Shown here in pieces: positions 11,641-23,062 of a DNA stretch of 64,000 nt. The notes under the pieces were generated by a model that saw only the letters and a program-made list of their open reading frames with translations, did not search any database and was not told the DNA's origin. Numbering within the stretch: the stretch's first letter is position 1; every line of letters starts with the position of its first letter. The position numbers and the translations under genes were made by a program. Source of the DNA: Symbiodinium natans (lineage: Eukaryota > Sar > Dinophyceae > Suessiales > Symbiodiniaceae); assembly GCA_905221605.1 (NCBI GenBank), contig CAJNDS010002501.1, forward strand, positions 1,203,501 through 1,267,500, read 5' to 3'.

Positions 11641-12684
11641 AGATATCACTTGTTATCATGTTCCTATCTTCCATCAACATGATAGGATCAGATAGCATCG
11701 AAACATCAAGATCCAATAATTTACAAGTAGGTGCAACACATGCTATCAAAGATCCGGCTCCTATCACATAGCATCACATGTAACTGGATGTACAGTGTTG
11801 CATCGTACTGCAAGCACATGCAGGTGGTTGTAAGTGCTTGTAGGCGTGCCTGCAAGTCGTTGCAACCGCTTGCATGTTTATATCTATCATAAGTAATGGG
11901 TGCCACTGTGTATCAACCCGAACCCCTAAGCAAGAGGTCCAGTGAACAGCTTGCGCACTAAACGAGTGGTGAGCTTAAGCCTATGGCAAAAACTTGAAAT
12001 CCCAAAACCTAAAGGCTTTGGAGCTGGGCTTTACGGGCTGTAAAGATCCTTATCAAGGCATCTGCTCCTGCCCCACTTCGCACCCTCGACCCTACACCTA
12101 CAAGTCCCGAAGCTGAAAACCTGAGTTGAGGAAAAAGTACTGAGAGCGGAAAAGCCCCGATGAGACGCCCAGCAGGCCGTAGGCAAGGCTAAACCCCTAG
12201 AAACCCTTTAACAAAATCCTATACGCCCGCCGAGAGGCTTTGTCTGCGAGTGCTCGCGGCGTGGGGATGAGGACGGAGTGGATGAGGGCCCCATGGTGTA
12301 GAAGGTCTGGTTATGACCCCAAAGGTTAACCTTTAGTTCCCCACGGATGCTGGACAACAAACCATCGGAGACTCCAAAGCCCTAAACCCAAAACCCTAAA
12401 CCCCAATGCCCGATCGGGTTTGTCGTGTAGGGCTTGGGGTGAGACATTGCTGTCAGATCTACGGCAGCGCCTTTCCCCTTTCCCTCATACTAAATTCCCT
12501 CACCCATGTACAATACTATAATATGACTATAAAGTTGTGAGTATTTAATAATGGGGGGATTTGTGTTCAGATCTAAATATAGGTCAGCCACCCACTTGCT
12601 GGCGTGCTGATGCTCGGAGGATGTGGGTGGTATGTGCCCGACTTCTAAACCCAACCCTAACCCCACTCCCTTACCCTTAAACTC

Positions 12685-12783
12685 TGTGTTTGACCTTATA
12701 CCTGGTCAATGTATTGTATGCCCACCCGCACTGGCGAGTACAGCCACTCATCAGGCTGCCCCTACCAATGCGACGCGCTGGCC
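12685..12783 (+). repeat. direct repeat, copy 1
   Basis: About 99 bp (from CTGTGTTTGACCTTATACC to CAATGCGACGCGCTG) repeated nearly identically at 13109-13207. The two copies bracket about 325 bp of C-rich sequence without a recognised gene. Confidence 0.92.
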
Positions 12784-13108
12784 TTAAGGGCTACCAGCTT
12801 CTCACACTCCCCCCGCTCCACAGCTTATGCGAAGGAGTGCTCCCTCCCCCAGGCCCAGCAACCACCAGCAATGGCTGAGAGGTTTGCGCCACCTGGCCTC
12901 TCCATTAGGCGCTCATTGCCCCCAACCATTGGCAATGCCATGCTGTGATGCCACCCATGACCCCGACCGCCCTGGCAAAGCCACCCGCTGTGCCCGCCAG
13001 ACTCTCAGCAGCCGACATGAAGTAACCCCCCACAGCTTTAGGCCACAACCACCAAGCCCACTTCCAAGCGGTGTTTTGCGCAGCAGCCCGTACTTGGGCG
13101 CTCATAAC

Positions 13109-13207
13109 CTGTGTTTGACCTTATACCTGGTCAATGTATTGTATGCCCACCCGCACTGGCGAGTACAGCCACTCATCAGGCTGCCCCTACCAATGCGACG
13201 CGCTGCG
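13109..13207 (+). repeat. direct repeat, copy 2
   Basis: Near-identical second copy of 12685-12783, same orientation. The stretch 13210-14390 that follows is telomere-like repeat plus unassigned sequence. Confidence 0.92.
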
Positions 13208-14399
13208 CACTAAGCCCTGAATCACCTAGGCTGTATCCCGCGAGGCTTCAGAACAAAAACAATGTGCTGAAGTCTTAGTGTAGTTACATGGTTCCTCAGT
13301 ATGGGCCCAGGGGACCTCTTATATCCACCTTATATATTCCCCGATGCAACCCAAGGGCCCCATGTAAAACCATTTCAAGAGGCTAAGGGACCTACTAAGA
13401 GCCCATGAAATTAAACTCTCAAACTTGAAGAGAGTGAAGCCTGTGTTTCGGCTGCGCGTGCGCCGTGGGATGCTTGGGCTGATAAGGGAAGGGTTTTCAG
13501 GTTTAGGCTTTAGGGCGTCTTGTTTAAGGCTTAGTCTTAGGGTTTTGGGTGACAAAATCCTGTAGCCCTAAAATCTCTTGACGCTTGGAACCCTCAAACC
13601 CCCTTCTTATAAGTCACTCAAAACCCTTACTCAAAACCCTTAGAAAGGATCCCAAAAGAGCTCCTTGACGTTAGAGCGTAAGCTCGTCCTGGGTTTAGCT
13701 TTGTCTGGTGGGGAGTTTAGGGTTCATGGAATTTAAGGGCTGAAAGGTTTAGGGTTTATAGGGGTTTAGGGTTTATACGGTTTAGGGTATCCCCACGGCC
13801 CCGACCCATAACCCACACAGTAAGGGTTCAGAGGTGAGGTAGCGATGCACTGGGACAACCGACTCTTAGCTCCCCATGAACACCTCCCACATCGAGACCT
13901 AAACTAATGACAGGGTTTAGGGGTAGGAACAACAGCGAAATTCTGGAGGCATTTTGGAAGGCTGTGCCAGTTAGTGGCAGATGGGCCGAGAAGGCTTGAC
14001 TTCGGACTTGGTGTAATGCAAGCCAAACCCTAAGCCCTAGACCCAAGGACTGTTTGTAATAGTTTGGGTAATGAACTTAGGTTTAGTGTGTATATAGGGT
14101 TTACGGGGATAGAAGATACCTAATTGCCCTTAGAACCCAAAAAGTTCCTATGAGAAACCCCAGCAAGTGTCAAATCTCTAGAAACCCTCCCCAAGAAAAT
14201 CCTGTAAGCCCGCCGGTAGCCCAGTGGTACCCATTCCCCGTCTTCTTAAGCCTTTTTGGGGTTCTAAGTTGTTTGCGAAAAAGAAACCGAGGAGGGGGGC
14301 AAGGTACCCGGAGAAGCTGTCGGAGCTTTGCCAAAGGTTTAGGCTTTATAGGTTTCAAGGTTTAGTGTTTCAGGGTTTAGAGGCTGCAGGGTTTAGGGT

Positions 14400-16010
14400 G
14401 TGGGGTTTTAGGGCTATTGGGCCTCAGCTGCAAGAGCCGGCTCATAGAAAAAGAATGGTTGGGTTGTGAAGATAGAAGTAGCAAGCGAAGGTAAACGCAC
14501 CTACTGGATTCTAAGCCCTTGAGAGTTTTATTGCATAGACTTCTGGCTGTTGGAATGCCGATGCATATGAATGAGATACATATAAGTCCTGATATTCCCT
14601 ATCTTTCTCTCACGACTGGCCGAAGCCAGTAGGCATACTTGGAAGTATGCCTGTCAAGCGATCAGCTGAGCAGGTCGCAGACAGCTTCGCTGGTTGGTGC
14701 GTAGCGAAGCGAAGCACTGCAAGCGTCTCGTTGTTGCCTTGAACACAGGTTGCAGTGTCGTAGCCTTTGCAGCTCGAAGGGTCTGCAAAGGTTCAGGGTT
14801 TAGAGGCTGCAGGGTTTAGGGTGTGAGGTGTTAGGGCTCCAGGGCGCTGGGTTGTGAGGGATTTTGAGAACCGAAAATCACTCAACGTTAATTTCAGTGG
14901 CGTAGGCTTTAGGGTCTACAGTGGTGTGAACACTATCACCCTCAACCCCTTAACAGAACTGCGCGGCATGGAAGAAGACGAAAAAAGCAGCTCGAGGAGA
15001 GCCGGCTCATGGAAAAAAGAATGGTGGGGTTGTGAAGATAGAATTAGCAAGCGAAGGTAAACGCACCTGGTGGGCTCTAAGCCCTTGAGAGTTTTATTGC
15101 ATAGACTTATGGCTGTTTGAATGCCGATATGAATGAAATACATACAAGTCCTGATTTTCCCTATCTTTCTCGACCTCGTTTTGGCCGTATTCATGCATCG
15201 CCACAGCATGGGGGGCATGTCACGACTGGCCGAAGCCAGTAGGCATACTTGGAAGTATGCCTGTCAAGCGATCAGCTGAGCAGGTCGCAGACAGCTTCGC
15301 TGGTTGGTGCGTAGCGAAGCGAAGCACTGTAAGCGTCTCGTTGTTGCCTTGAACACAGGTTGCAGCGTCGTAGCCTTTGCAGCTCGAAGGGTCTGCAAAG
15401 GTTCAGGGTTTAGAGGCTGCAGGGTTTAGGGTGTGAGGTGTTATTAGGGCTATTGGGCCTCAGCTGCCAGGGCGCTGGGTTGTGAGGGATTTGGAAGACC
15501 TAAAATCACTCAACGTTAATTTCAGTGGCGTAGGCTTTCGGGTCAACAGTGGTGTGAACACTATCACCCTCAACCCCTTAGCCGAACTGCGCGGCATTGA
15601 AAGAAGACGAAAAAAAGCAGCTCGAGGAGAGCCGGCTCATGGAAAAAGAGTGGTGGGGTTGTGAAGATAGAATTAGCAAGTGAAGGTAAACGCACCTAGT
15701 GGATTCCAAGCCCTTGAGAGTTTTATTGCATAGACTTATGGCTGTTGGAATGCCGATGCATATGAATGAGATACATATAAGTCCTGATTTTCCCTATCTT
15801 TCTCGACCTCGTTTTGGCCGTATTCATGCATCGCCGCAGCATGGGGGGCATGTCACGACTGGCCGAAGCCAGTAGGCATACTTGGAAGTATGCCTGTCAA
15901 GCGATCAGCTGAGCAGGTCGCAGACAGCTTCGCTGGTTGGTGCGTAGCGAGGCGAAGCACTGTAAGCGTCTCGTTGTTGCCTTGAACACAGGTTGCAGTG
16001 TCGTAGTCGA
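14400..16010. repeat. tandem repeat of about 610-630 bp with stem-loop clusters
   Basis: A first partial and two fuller copies. The anchor CACGACTGGCCGAAGCCAGT sits at 14611, 15221 and 15854. Each unit also contains telomere-like units, an ACGTTAATTTCAGTGGCGTA block (second and third copies) and GAGAGTTTTATTGCATAGAC. Within each copy three perfect inverted repeats lie close together: ACTGGC/GCCAGT (loop CGAA), AGGCATACTT/AAGTATGCCT (loop GG) and GCTTCGCT/AGCGAAGC. The last copy runs straight into the retrotransposon remnant, so the repeat may derive from that element's terminal or leader sequence. Confidence 0.9.
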
Positions 16011-16179
16011 GAACCCTGTATGTGTGGGGTTGAGGAGCAGAAGATCCTGTTGTGGCCCTGTAAACGCTTTGTCCAAGAGCCATGCATACCGGGGAAGGCC
16101 GCAAGTCTTGGCGAGAACTGTATCCGTCCATGCGTAGCAAGTGGCAGCACAGAAAGTGGGTTCGTCATCAGGCCAGAGT

Positions 16180-16700
16180 ACGATGGGAAGAGCAGCATGC
16201 CTCATCCGTGAGGCGTACACAGAAAGCATCGATGAAAGCGATGAACTCCTATGGTGGCATCTTGGAGTTGATTACAAGCAAGCAAGAGCGGTAAAAGGAT
16301 GGAATCAGTGGAACCCGCAAGCGTATGACAATCCTGTTGAAGTGGTGTTGGACAGTGGAGCTGATTGCCATGTATTGCCGATGTGGTACTACGCTGATGA
16401 TCTTGGAACAATAGAATTTCCTGAGTTGAGGATGGTGATCGCAGATGTGATAAGGACAACAGAGTTCTGAGCGAACATCACTTTTGAGTTTGAGAAGGAA
16501 GACGGAAAGAAGATCAAAGTGGTTGATTCTGCAGTGTTTGGAGATGTGACACAACCTTTATTCGCAGTTGGAAAGCGCTGTGGAAATGCGGTTGGGGAAA
16601 AAACATGTCTGAAGAGAGGAAACTCGAGAGCACCAATTCGTTTCCACCGCAACTCGACGGTGACTGAGATGCGGATCTATCGGCTATCGAGCAGCTGAAG
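16180..16700 (+). pseudogene. Copia-like retrotransposon fragment (protease region), broken
   Basis: A plus-strand frame contains the retroviral-type aspartic protease signature VVLDSGADCHVLP (about 16342-16380). An in-frame TGA at 16468-16470 interrupts it. The same frame then continues with PLFAVGK and RAPIRFHRNSTV, which fits the segment between protease and integrase in dinoflagellate Copia-like pol genes. A second stop follows near 16696. No reverse transcriptase, RNase H or integrase was seen, so this is a decayed fragment. It abuts the stem-loop repeat upstream and the giant gene region downstream, but nothing shows it belongs to either. Confidence 0.65.
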
Positions 16701-17175
16701 AATCGAAACCCAAAACTGTGGAAGAACCCGAAAGCTTGAAGTGAAGGAGTCGCTGAAAGAAAATCTGGAAAAGGAGAAATGGATTGAAGGATGGTTCTAC
16801 ATGTCCGGGGAAGACCAGCAAGTTTTGACTGGGACTTGTAGTGCACACACGACCCAAGTGGATTAGGATCACAAGTGTTCAAGTATTGAACAACGATAAT
16901 CGGCGCACGAGGACCGCGGGTTTGGTAGCGACTATCCTGGTGAGCGTCCAGGGAGCTTCCAGGAAACCTATATATAGTCATGGTTTATTTGCTGATGCAA
17001 ACAACTGGGTTGACTTGTGCTGGAAGGTCACATGGCACGCTGCAGCCTTTTGCAGTCAAGCAACCCAACGACCAAACGACTCGTCGCCCTTCCGTCGCCA
17101 GCTTCTCAGAGTTTAGCGTGCCGCGCGCCACATGTTCATGGCGACGCGTGTGAGGACGAGATTCTATGATAATCT

Positions 17176-20100
17176 ATGTCTCTGTTTGACCTCATCGTTT
17201 GTCAGGGCAGCATGATGAATGTGGCTGAGCAGAGGCCAATCCAGCATTCACACTCGCGCATTCGTTTCGTCGTTGCTTCCTTTGTCAGCAGCCGGCGCCT
17301 GTTCAGCACAGCTGACGCCATGATGATAGGCAGGCAGCCCTTTCGTGTTACGCTGGATGCGCAGCCGTCGGGCAGGATTTTGGTGTGGGCAGACGCCCTG
17401 GACGACGAAGATGACCAAAGCATGCGTCTTGCAGCAAACAGTGCCGCAGTAAGCTCATCTGCCAGCTGCTCTGCAGCCGATGTACATACACATGGAAAGC
17501 TTTGGGGCGCAGACGTGTAGCGCAGCGTGTAGCGCAGTTGTGGTCAAGCATAGCTCAAAGGCTCCATGTACTGTTAAAGTCGATCCCTGGGGTCACTTTG
17601 CTCCAGACGGTGCGTTGGACTTTTTGGGCGCGCGGGGTTTTGCCTGGATTATTGTCTGGCGTTCCATAGCTTGCTAGTTGCAAGGATTCCTGACGTGATG
17701 GCGAACGCTGCTTGGGCAGATGAGTTTTTTGCCTGCACTGCAGTAGTGTAATGCAGGAGTACTGTTCTCGCAAGAGCAGGAGGGATTTCCCCAAACAGCG
17801 CGCCAAGAGGATTAATGTTGCTGGCGTCGTGAATGGGACGTTGGCGCTCGCTGTGCTGTTTTTTTGTTATCTGTTTTTGGCTTGCGAAGGCAACTAATAC
17901 TTGAAGTGGTTTGGCAGGTCTACGCTAACGTATTTCGAAGCAGCGAACAACAGGCTGGCCATCAGTCCTCCCGATTATTCTGACGATGAGCCGCCGTATC
18001 TTGGGTGCTTTGGTCGCTGGGTTGGCGGGTAAGGAACAGGAAATGTAGATCGAACCTGGATAGAGCGGGCGCGCTTTCAAACAAGAATTTTGGGTTTTCT
18101 CATTGTCATACTTGGAGTTCCTGGGAAGCTGCGCGAGGCAGGAAGCCTTCAACGACATCACGTCGTGTCTTTGTCGCGCAAGGATCGAGAAGCCATATAG
18201 CTTCGTCGCGCAGACAGTATGTGTTGCGTGCGCAGATGGCATGTTTCCCAGACATGAAATTAGGCGGCAACTTACCATGGCCATCCTGCGCTGCCACTAC
18301 CAGCTTGCAGCTCTCAGGCAAATTCAAAGTCATCGAATGTTAAGTTCATGGCAGTTCATGGTTCATGGCTCACGTGTCATCCCGTTGCAGGCTGTGCCAC
18401 ATGCAATGCAGTGACCCTCGTGCTTGCGCCTACCGCAAAACTGGCCGATTGCGTTGTCGCAGGTGGCGATAGTAAGCTGATTTTGATTGAAACCGAGGCC
18501 ATCACTGCCTTCGAAGTGGGTGTGACGTGACCTACTGTGTTCCGGCTGAGCTTTCGATGTGTTGAGCGTTGCGTGCAGACGCTTTCTGTAAACTTCAGGG
18601 GCCAACATTGGCTTCGGAAAGAAGCAGCAGACAAGATGCAGCTGCGCGCCACGACACACCTTCGCAAGACCCGACTGGTGCACCCTGACCGGCCAACGTG
18701 TTCGCTCTTTTCTAAAATTTCCGCGCGCGTGGAATACCAAGTGTGTCTGCCTTCATCCCCCCGGCGCACGCGAAGCTCAGGTGACAGCCTTGTCAAAGCA
18801 ATTGTGCGCCGGCAGCTTCGCGCTGATGTGGACATTCTGCCTTTCGATCGCGAGGCAGTACGGTGGTCGCGGCTTTCGCGACGTCAGTGGTACACAGGCT
18901 TCCGCGGAGTGCCAAGGCAACCCATTTGCAATAGGAATGAAGGGACCGGCAAGAAGAAACGTGCACTGCTGCATCGTTTATCAAGCGTAAAGACAATAGG
19001 CCTGGCGGCCAGATGCATCCTTTTATTTACGTTCCAAGAAAAGATTCTGAAGTAGCGTCCGCGTCTGCCGAGCTGGAGTGGAAGGACAACGATTCCGGCA
19101 GCGATGCCAACCGGTGCAGATGGTGATTCTATGGAGAACAATGACGAGGTGCTGCTAACGCCAACGATGTTGCAACCTCAGAAAAGAAGACAGGCGTGCG
19201 CGTCTGCTGTTTAACGCGGGTTCATTTTTTTAAGAGCTGCGTACTAATTCGGTGATCGTGAATCGTGTCTGAAACCACAGAGGTCCCTTGAATGGGCGGC
19301 AACTCAGCGAGTCCAACAGCAACGTGAGCGCGCGGCCTACTGGTCTTGCAGTGACTCTGCGCTGCCTTGCCCTAGGTTGCGTATCGTATATATTAGTTGT
19401 GGAACCCGCAGCAAACTCGCCAAGTGTTGAACATGCATGTTGAAAGTTGAGGCGTGGGGAGGACTGGTCTTTGCTTACGAGGCGCCAGCGGAAGCGCCGC
19501 CGCGAGGCAACCTACTGGGATCGGGTCTTGATCCACAATCTGGCGCAGCTTGAGCGCGTCAAGCAGCACCGGTTCATCGTCGCTTACCACATGGACAACG
19601 CCACCTTACAGCAAGCCCTGAGCATGGCTGCGACAGAACCTTGCTGTGCGCGATCAACAACACGAAGAGCCCTAGCTGCAAGAGCTGCGGGTTCAACGTC
19701 GGAAGCGCTGTCGCCGTCGCCGAAGGCAAGCAGTCTTATGAAGTAGTCCTTGCTATAACAAGGAAAGATTCCAGACTTCTCCTGTCCTGGATTTGCCAAA
19801 TGCGACATTGTTCCACGCGCCGTTCGTCCTGCAAAAGCATCATCTTCAACTCTTCGAGGCGACAGTGGACAACTTTTGCGCACGCAGCAGTTCTGAGTCT
19901 CCTGAGACGTCCAAAGTGTCTAGGTGCGTTGCCCGACAACGACAGCGATCAGAGCATCTCGGCAACACAGCGCCGTGGCCACAGCCGGGACCGAAGTTGC
20001 TTGCTGCTGTCAGACTTCAGACCTACTTGTTTTGCGCACGCGTGTGCCTATCTGCCCGAAAGGTACAGTGCGATATGAAGAAGTGTGTCTGGTTGATGCT

Positions 20101-20223
20101 TTGCGTGGCCACGGCTTTAAAATTAACTACAAAGCCCATGGGCCCTTCTGGGCAATGAAAGACGGGTCGAAGATGTTGCAGCCTTTCAGGTAGCTTGTTC
20201 AGCTTCAGGCGTCCTGCGAGCTC
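17176..20223 (+). CDS. 5' exons of the giant gene, unresolved
   Basis: Coding-like islands in shifting plus-strand frames. Examples: 17290-17460 (QPFRVTLDAQPSGRILVWAD, then an acidic ALDDEDDQSM); about 17935-18030 (PPDYSDDEPPYLGCFGRW, ending before GGGTAAGG); 18108-18310 (CLCRARIEKPYSF, then a Cys-containing helix); 18395-18470; 18580-19050; 19480-19615 (basic RRQRKRRREATYWDRVLIHN); 19640-19780 (SPSCKSCGFNVGSAVAVAEG); 20030-20190 (VRYEEVCLVDALRGHGF). Frame changes between islands imply short introns that I did not resolve. The start codon is unknown; an ATG at 17176 is one candidate. No domain is identified before the protease-like module. Confidence 0.4.
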
Positions 20224-20682
20224 ATGTTGTGTATGTCTAGCGCCACAGCATTCTTCGTGCTGCCAAGGCGCTCAGTCACTGCTGTGCCCCGTGCTGATGT
20301 TCTAATTCCAGGCGATTACATTCTTTGCTTTGACGCGCACTTCGTTGCAGTCCGCAATCGAGAAGCAGATGGCCTTCAGATAAACCAGACCAACCGCAGC
20401 CATGCTTGGCTTGACATGGAGCAGAGCGACGAACATGCAGCGGCATTGACACGTTCGGCGACAACGGGCAAGATGCTTCTGAACTTGAACTTTGTGGATG
20501 GCGTTTTCAAGATTCAGACTTTCCAGGAGCTGGGTTACGTGGACGAGAGCCGGGTTGCAGCAGATCACTGTGGTGGTTCTGGAATGCCGCCGCCGGGAAG
20601 CAATGAGCGTGCTGGTGCTGTTTTGTGTCCCACGGAAGTGCGTTCGCCGCAGGCCGTGGATGAAAAAGATGCTTCACGATGA
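20224..20682 (+). CDS. papain-fold cysteine-protease-like module 1 (His half)
   Basis: The exon contains GDYILCFDAHFVAVR (His codon at 20338-20340), then a downstream strand and Asn/Asp positions in NREADGLQINQTN. This is the His-plus-acid half of an OTU/C39-like papain fold. The Cys half should lie in the exon at about 20030-20190 (VCLVDALRGHGFKINY) or earlier, and I could not place the nucleophile securely. The C-terminal part, with a Gly-Pro linker (GGSGMPPPGSNE), probably runs past the exon end. A similar motif pattern recurs near 30476-30780 in the same region. A polyprotein-processing or deubiquitinating role would be inference. Confidence 0.4.
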   Translation: MLCMSSATAFFVLPRRSVTAVPRADVLIPGDYILCFDAHFVAVRNREADGLQINQTNRSHAWLDMEQSDEHAAALTRSATTGKMLLNLNFVDGVFKIQTFQELGYVDESRVAADHCGGSGMPPPGSNERAGAVLCPTEVRSPQAVDEKDASR

Positions 20683-20849
20683 TCTCGTGAGATACAGAGG
20701 TGAAATTCCAGAGCCTTGTGATCTGGAGAAACCTACGTCTAGCTCATTGACGTCACCAGCACGGGCCCCAGCATGAGTGCAGCGCATGCTGTCGAGTATA
20801 TCCCACTGATGTGCACACGTGCCTGCGCATAGCTTTTCTGCGTCGTCTT

Positions 20850-21320
20850 GCCAGGAGCACGGGCTGAGTTACAGCAGCAGCGCGGCGCTTGTGAGCTACG
20901 CGGTCAGTAAGGCTGGAGATGCCTATATGCGACAAAAGCACATGTACAACTGTGCTTCGCCTGTACATGCTGTCAGGAGGAGAATTGCAACAAGCTGGTG
21001 TCCAGAGACACTTTCCAGTCTAGCTGCAGTGAGAAGGCAGTTGCAATAGCACTTTCAACGCTGCTGCTGCTGCTTCATAAAGTACAGGAGTTTGAGAGCA
21101 GCGTTGCACGGACCTTGTCTTCAGGAAGTCCATGTTGCTTGACCAGGCAAAGATGAAAGACGAAGTGTTGATGAAGGCTTTGAGCGCGCAGGACTGTCGA
21201 CAGGCAATCGGCCGGGTCGATCACAGATAGCTTGCTACGCACGCAGCGGTGTTATGAGCTGCTTGGCACCTCAATGCACATCAGGAGGAATCTGGCATCA
21301 ATGGTTCTCTACAGACCATA
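20850..21320 (+). CDS. linker exons between protease-like and F-box/SPRY modules
   Basis: The frame around 20870-21045 reads as a helical, basic, coding-like segment (AVSKAGDAYMRQKHMYNC, then AVRRRIATSW). Further coding-like codons at 21130-21200 (QAKMKDEVLMKALSAQD) occur in another frame, so at least one intron lies between. No known domain. Content and position suggest an alpha-helical linker of the same large protein. Confidence 0.35.
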
Positions 21321-21323
21321 GAA

Positions 21324-23009
21324 GTGGACGCGCAGGGAGATTTTGCTGATCGTCCTGAAAATCTTCCGGCCTGTGATTTCTGTCAGAGGCTTGCGCCGCA
21401 ATTCCCACTAATTACATCGAAGCGCCGCTGTTTGCAAGTCTATTCGAACCAAAAAATGTATTTTGTAAGGACAGCGTCTGGGCGCGCGCGGCGATGGGGC
21501 CGTCTCAGACAAGACGGCAGCCGAGAACACGCGCAAGCCTTGCAGCTCGCCGTAACCGTGTATTGTTACGTGCTTGCAACACATCAGCCCAAGCTTTCAT
21601 ATGTGCTATACACATTGAGGCCAGACAGCGAGGGCCGGTTCTGTCGATGGCAGCGAACCAAAGATGTTTTGGCCGGCTCTTTGCCAGCAGACGTTGTCTT
21701 GACGCTACCGAGTTATCACTTCTCCGTCCGGTACCTTCGCAGCATGGCTCTGTGTTCCAGAACATTGTTGCGGGCTGCGAGAGACAACAGAAACTGGTCT
21801 GACGCCATTATCGATGCCACAGGCTCTGAGTTTGGAAGCACTCAAGCTCTTCGTCAAGCCGAGCGACTATGGAGTCGCGCAAGGCATATCATCCTGACAA
21901 TCCCTCAACTAGCCGCTCATTTCCGTGTTCCGGAGAACGTGCTGATTCGTTGGGCAGGGTGGACAAACCAACAACCCAGACGCGCAGGGGACCGAGTCTA
22001 TTCTTGGGAGTCACAGATTCTTCTGGGCTCGGCTCAGTTTGTACTGATAGCTCCATTCTTCACACAGAGCTTGTACATCGGCATCCAATCACCAAATTCC
22101 AACAGGAGAGCATTCTGTTACCTTACTTGGCCTTTCACGAGTGATATGACAGTTCATTTTGGTCTGGACGGCGGCCCCTTCGTTCGACGAACGTCGCCAC
22201 TGCCAAAACTAAATGCCGGGTTACTCCACCACGTTTCTGTGCATTGGAACCCAAGATGGTTCTCCGTCAGCATGGATGGACAGCTGCTGTCCTTTGCTAC
22301 AGTGCTTGACGGAGTTCCTGATGCCCCAGCCGCGCAGGCGAAACTTTTTGTGTGGGCGGTCACTGTTCCATATCCCTTGCTGCGGAGTCCTATGGTCATA
22401 ACGCCTATGCTGACTTCCAGTGTTCACAATCCGATTGTCCGATGCTGCTTGTGCGGATACGAGGGGTTCTCCTGCAGTAATCGTTGGGGCGTCTGTACTC
22501 TCTGCCAGAACTGGGCATGCAGTGACCACGTCCGCCGAAATCCTCTGCGAAGATGCCCAACATGTGTGCTACTCCTGGAAGATTACTTGGCAGGAAAGAC
22601 TCTCGAGACCTCTGCTTCAGAGCGCCTGACAGAGCTGCTGACCAGAGATGACGACATTCATCTGCGCCATCCACAGCCTCACTTCCCACGCCAAGCAAGG
22701 TGGTTCTTGCTTGACGATGGCCACGCGGAAGTTCCTGCTACTGCTACGTGCTTTGGAGCATTAAGTAATTTTTTCTCTTTGGTTTTCTTGTGCTACTGTG
22801 TTCTGATTATTTTACTTCTGCCTTCGTCTCTAGGTCTATTCCTCTGTGTTGGTGCTGCGGCTACTCTTGCTTGTGCTGCTCTGGCTGGCCTGTTTGTCGT
22901 AGTTGTCTACTTGATTCTGCGCTTGATTTCAGGCAAGGCGCAGGAGGCGATCATGATTCAGACAACGAGTCTGGATTCTGGGGTCCACCCCTTGATCCGG
23001 CGGTGTTAG
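21324..23009 (+). CDS. F-box-like / SPRY-lectin-like / zinc module 1
   Basis: A 561-codon open frame. Near residue 18 a CxxC pair (CDFCQRL) may start a small zinc knuckle. Residues about 126-165 form an F-box-like helical segment (LRSMALCSRTLLRAA). Residues about 205-350 have the strand pattern of a concanavalin/SPRY-like sandwich (HVSVHWNPRWFSVSMDGQLL). Residues about 373-415 carry a treble-clef or RING-like Cys/His cluster (CCLCGY, CTLCQNWACSDH, RRCPTC). The hydrophobic end (about 22760-22930) is probably a pyrimidine-rich intron read as protein, because a coding-like acidic exon (GDHDSDNESGFWGPP) follows in another frame at about 22948. Substrate recognition for ubiquitin ligation is the family role of such combinations; here it is inference. 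Confidence 0.6.
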   Translation: MDAQGDFADRPENLPACDFCQRLAPQFPLITSKRRCLQVYSNQKMYFVRTASGRARRWGRLRQDGSREHAQALQLAVTVYCYVLATHQPKLSYVLYTLRPDSEGRFCRWQRTKDVLAGSLPADVVLTLPSYHFSVRYLRSMALCSRTLLRAARDNRNWSDAIIDATGSEFGSTQALRQAERLWSRARHIILTIPQLAAHFRVPENVLIRWAGWTNQQPRRAGDRVYSWESQILLGSAQFVLIAPFFTQSLYIGIQSPNSNRRAFCYLTWPFTSDMTVHFGLDGGPFVRRTSPLPKLNAGLLHHVSVHWNPRWFSVSMDGQLLSFATVLDGVPDAPAAQAKLFVWAVTVPYPLLRSPMVITPMLTSSVHNPIVRCCLCGYEGFSCSNRWGVCTLCQNWACSDHVRRNPLRRCPTCVLLLEDYLAGKTLETSASERLTELLTRDDDIHLRHPQPHFPRQARWFLLDDGHAEVPATATCFGALSNFFSLVFLCYCVLIILLLPSSLGLFLCVGAAATLACAALAGLFVVVVYLILRLISGKAQEAIMIQTTSLDSGVHPLIRRC

Positions 23010-23062
23010 GGTCGGCGACCCAGAGCGAGGATGGTACGCAACTTGGACCTAAGTGTGTGTGA
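22948..23062 (+). CDS. acidic micro-exon with DSDNE motif
   Basis: The frame starting GDHDSDNESGFW follows ...GCAG|GAG and continues PPLDPAVLGSATQ to a stop at 23060. Similar DSD(N/D)E plus aromatic motifs occur in other exons of this region (about 17965, 19940, 23437). Probably one exon of the giant gene, with its 5' splice site before 23060. Function unknown. Confidence 0.4.

Noticed and set aside
14211-14260. tRNA-like segment near CCCGCCGGTAGCCC
   Set aside because: No cloverleaf with matching acceptor stem and T-loop could be folded by eye.
22755-22930. Two transmembrane helices at the end of the first F-box/SPRY frame
   Set aside because: Better explained as a pyrimidine-rich intron followed by an exon in another frame.
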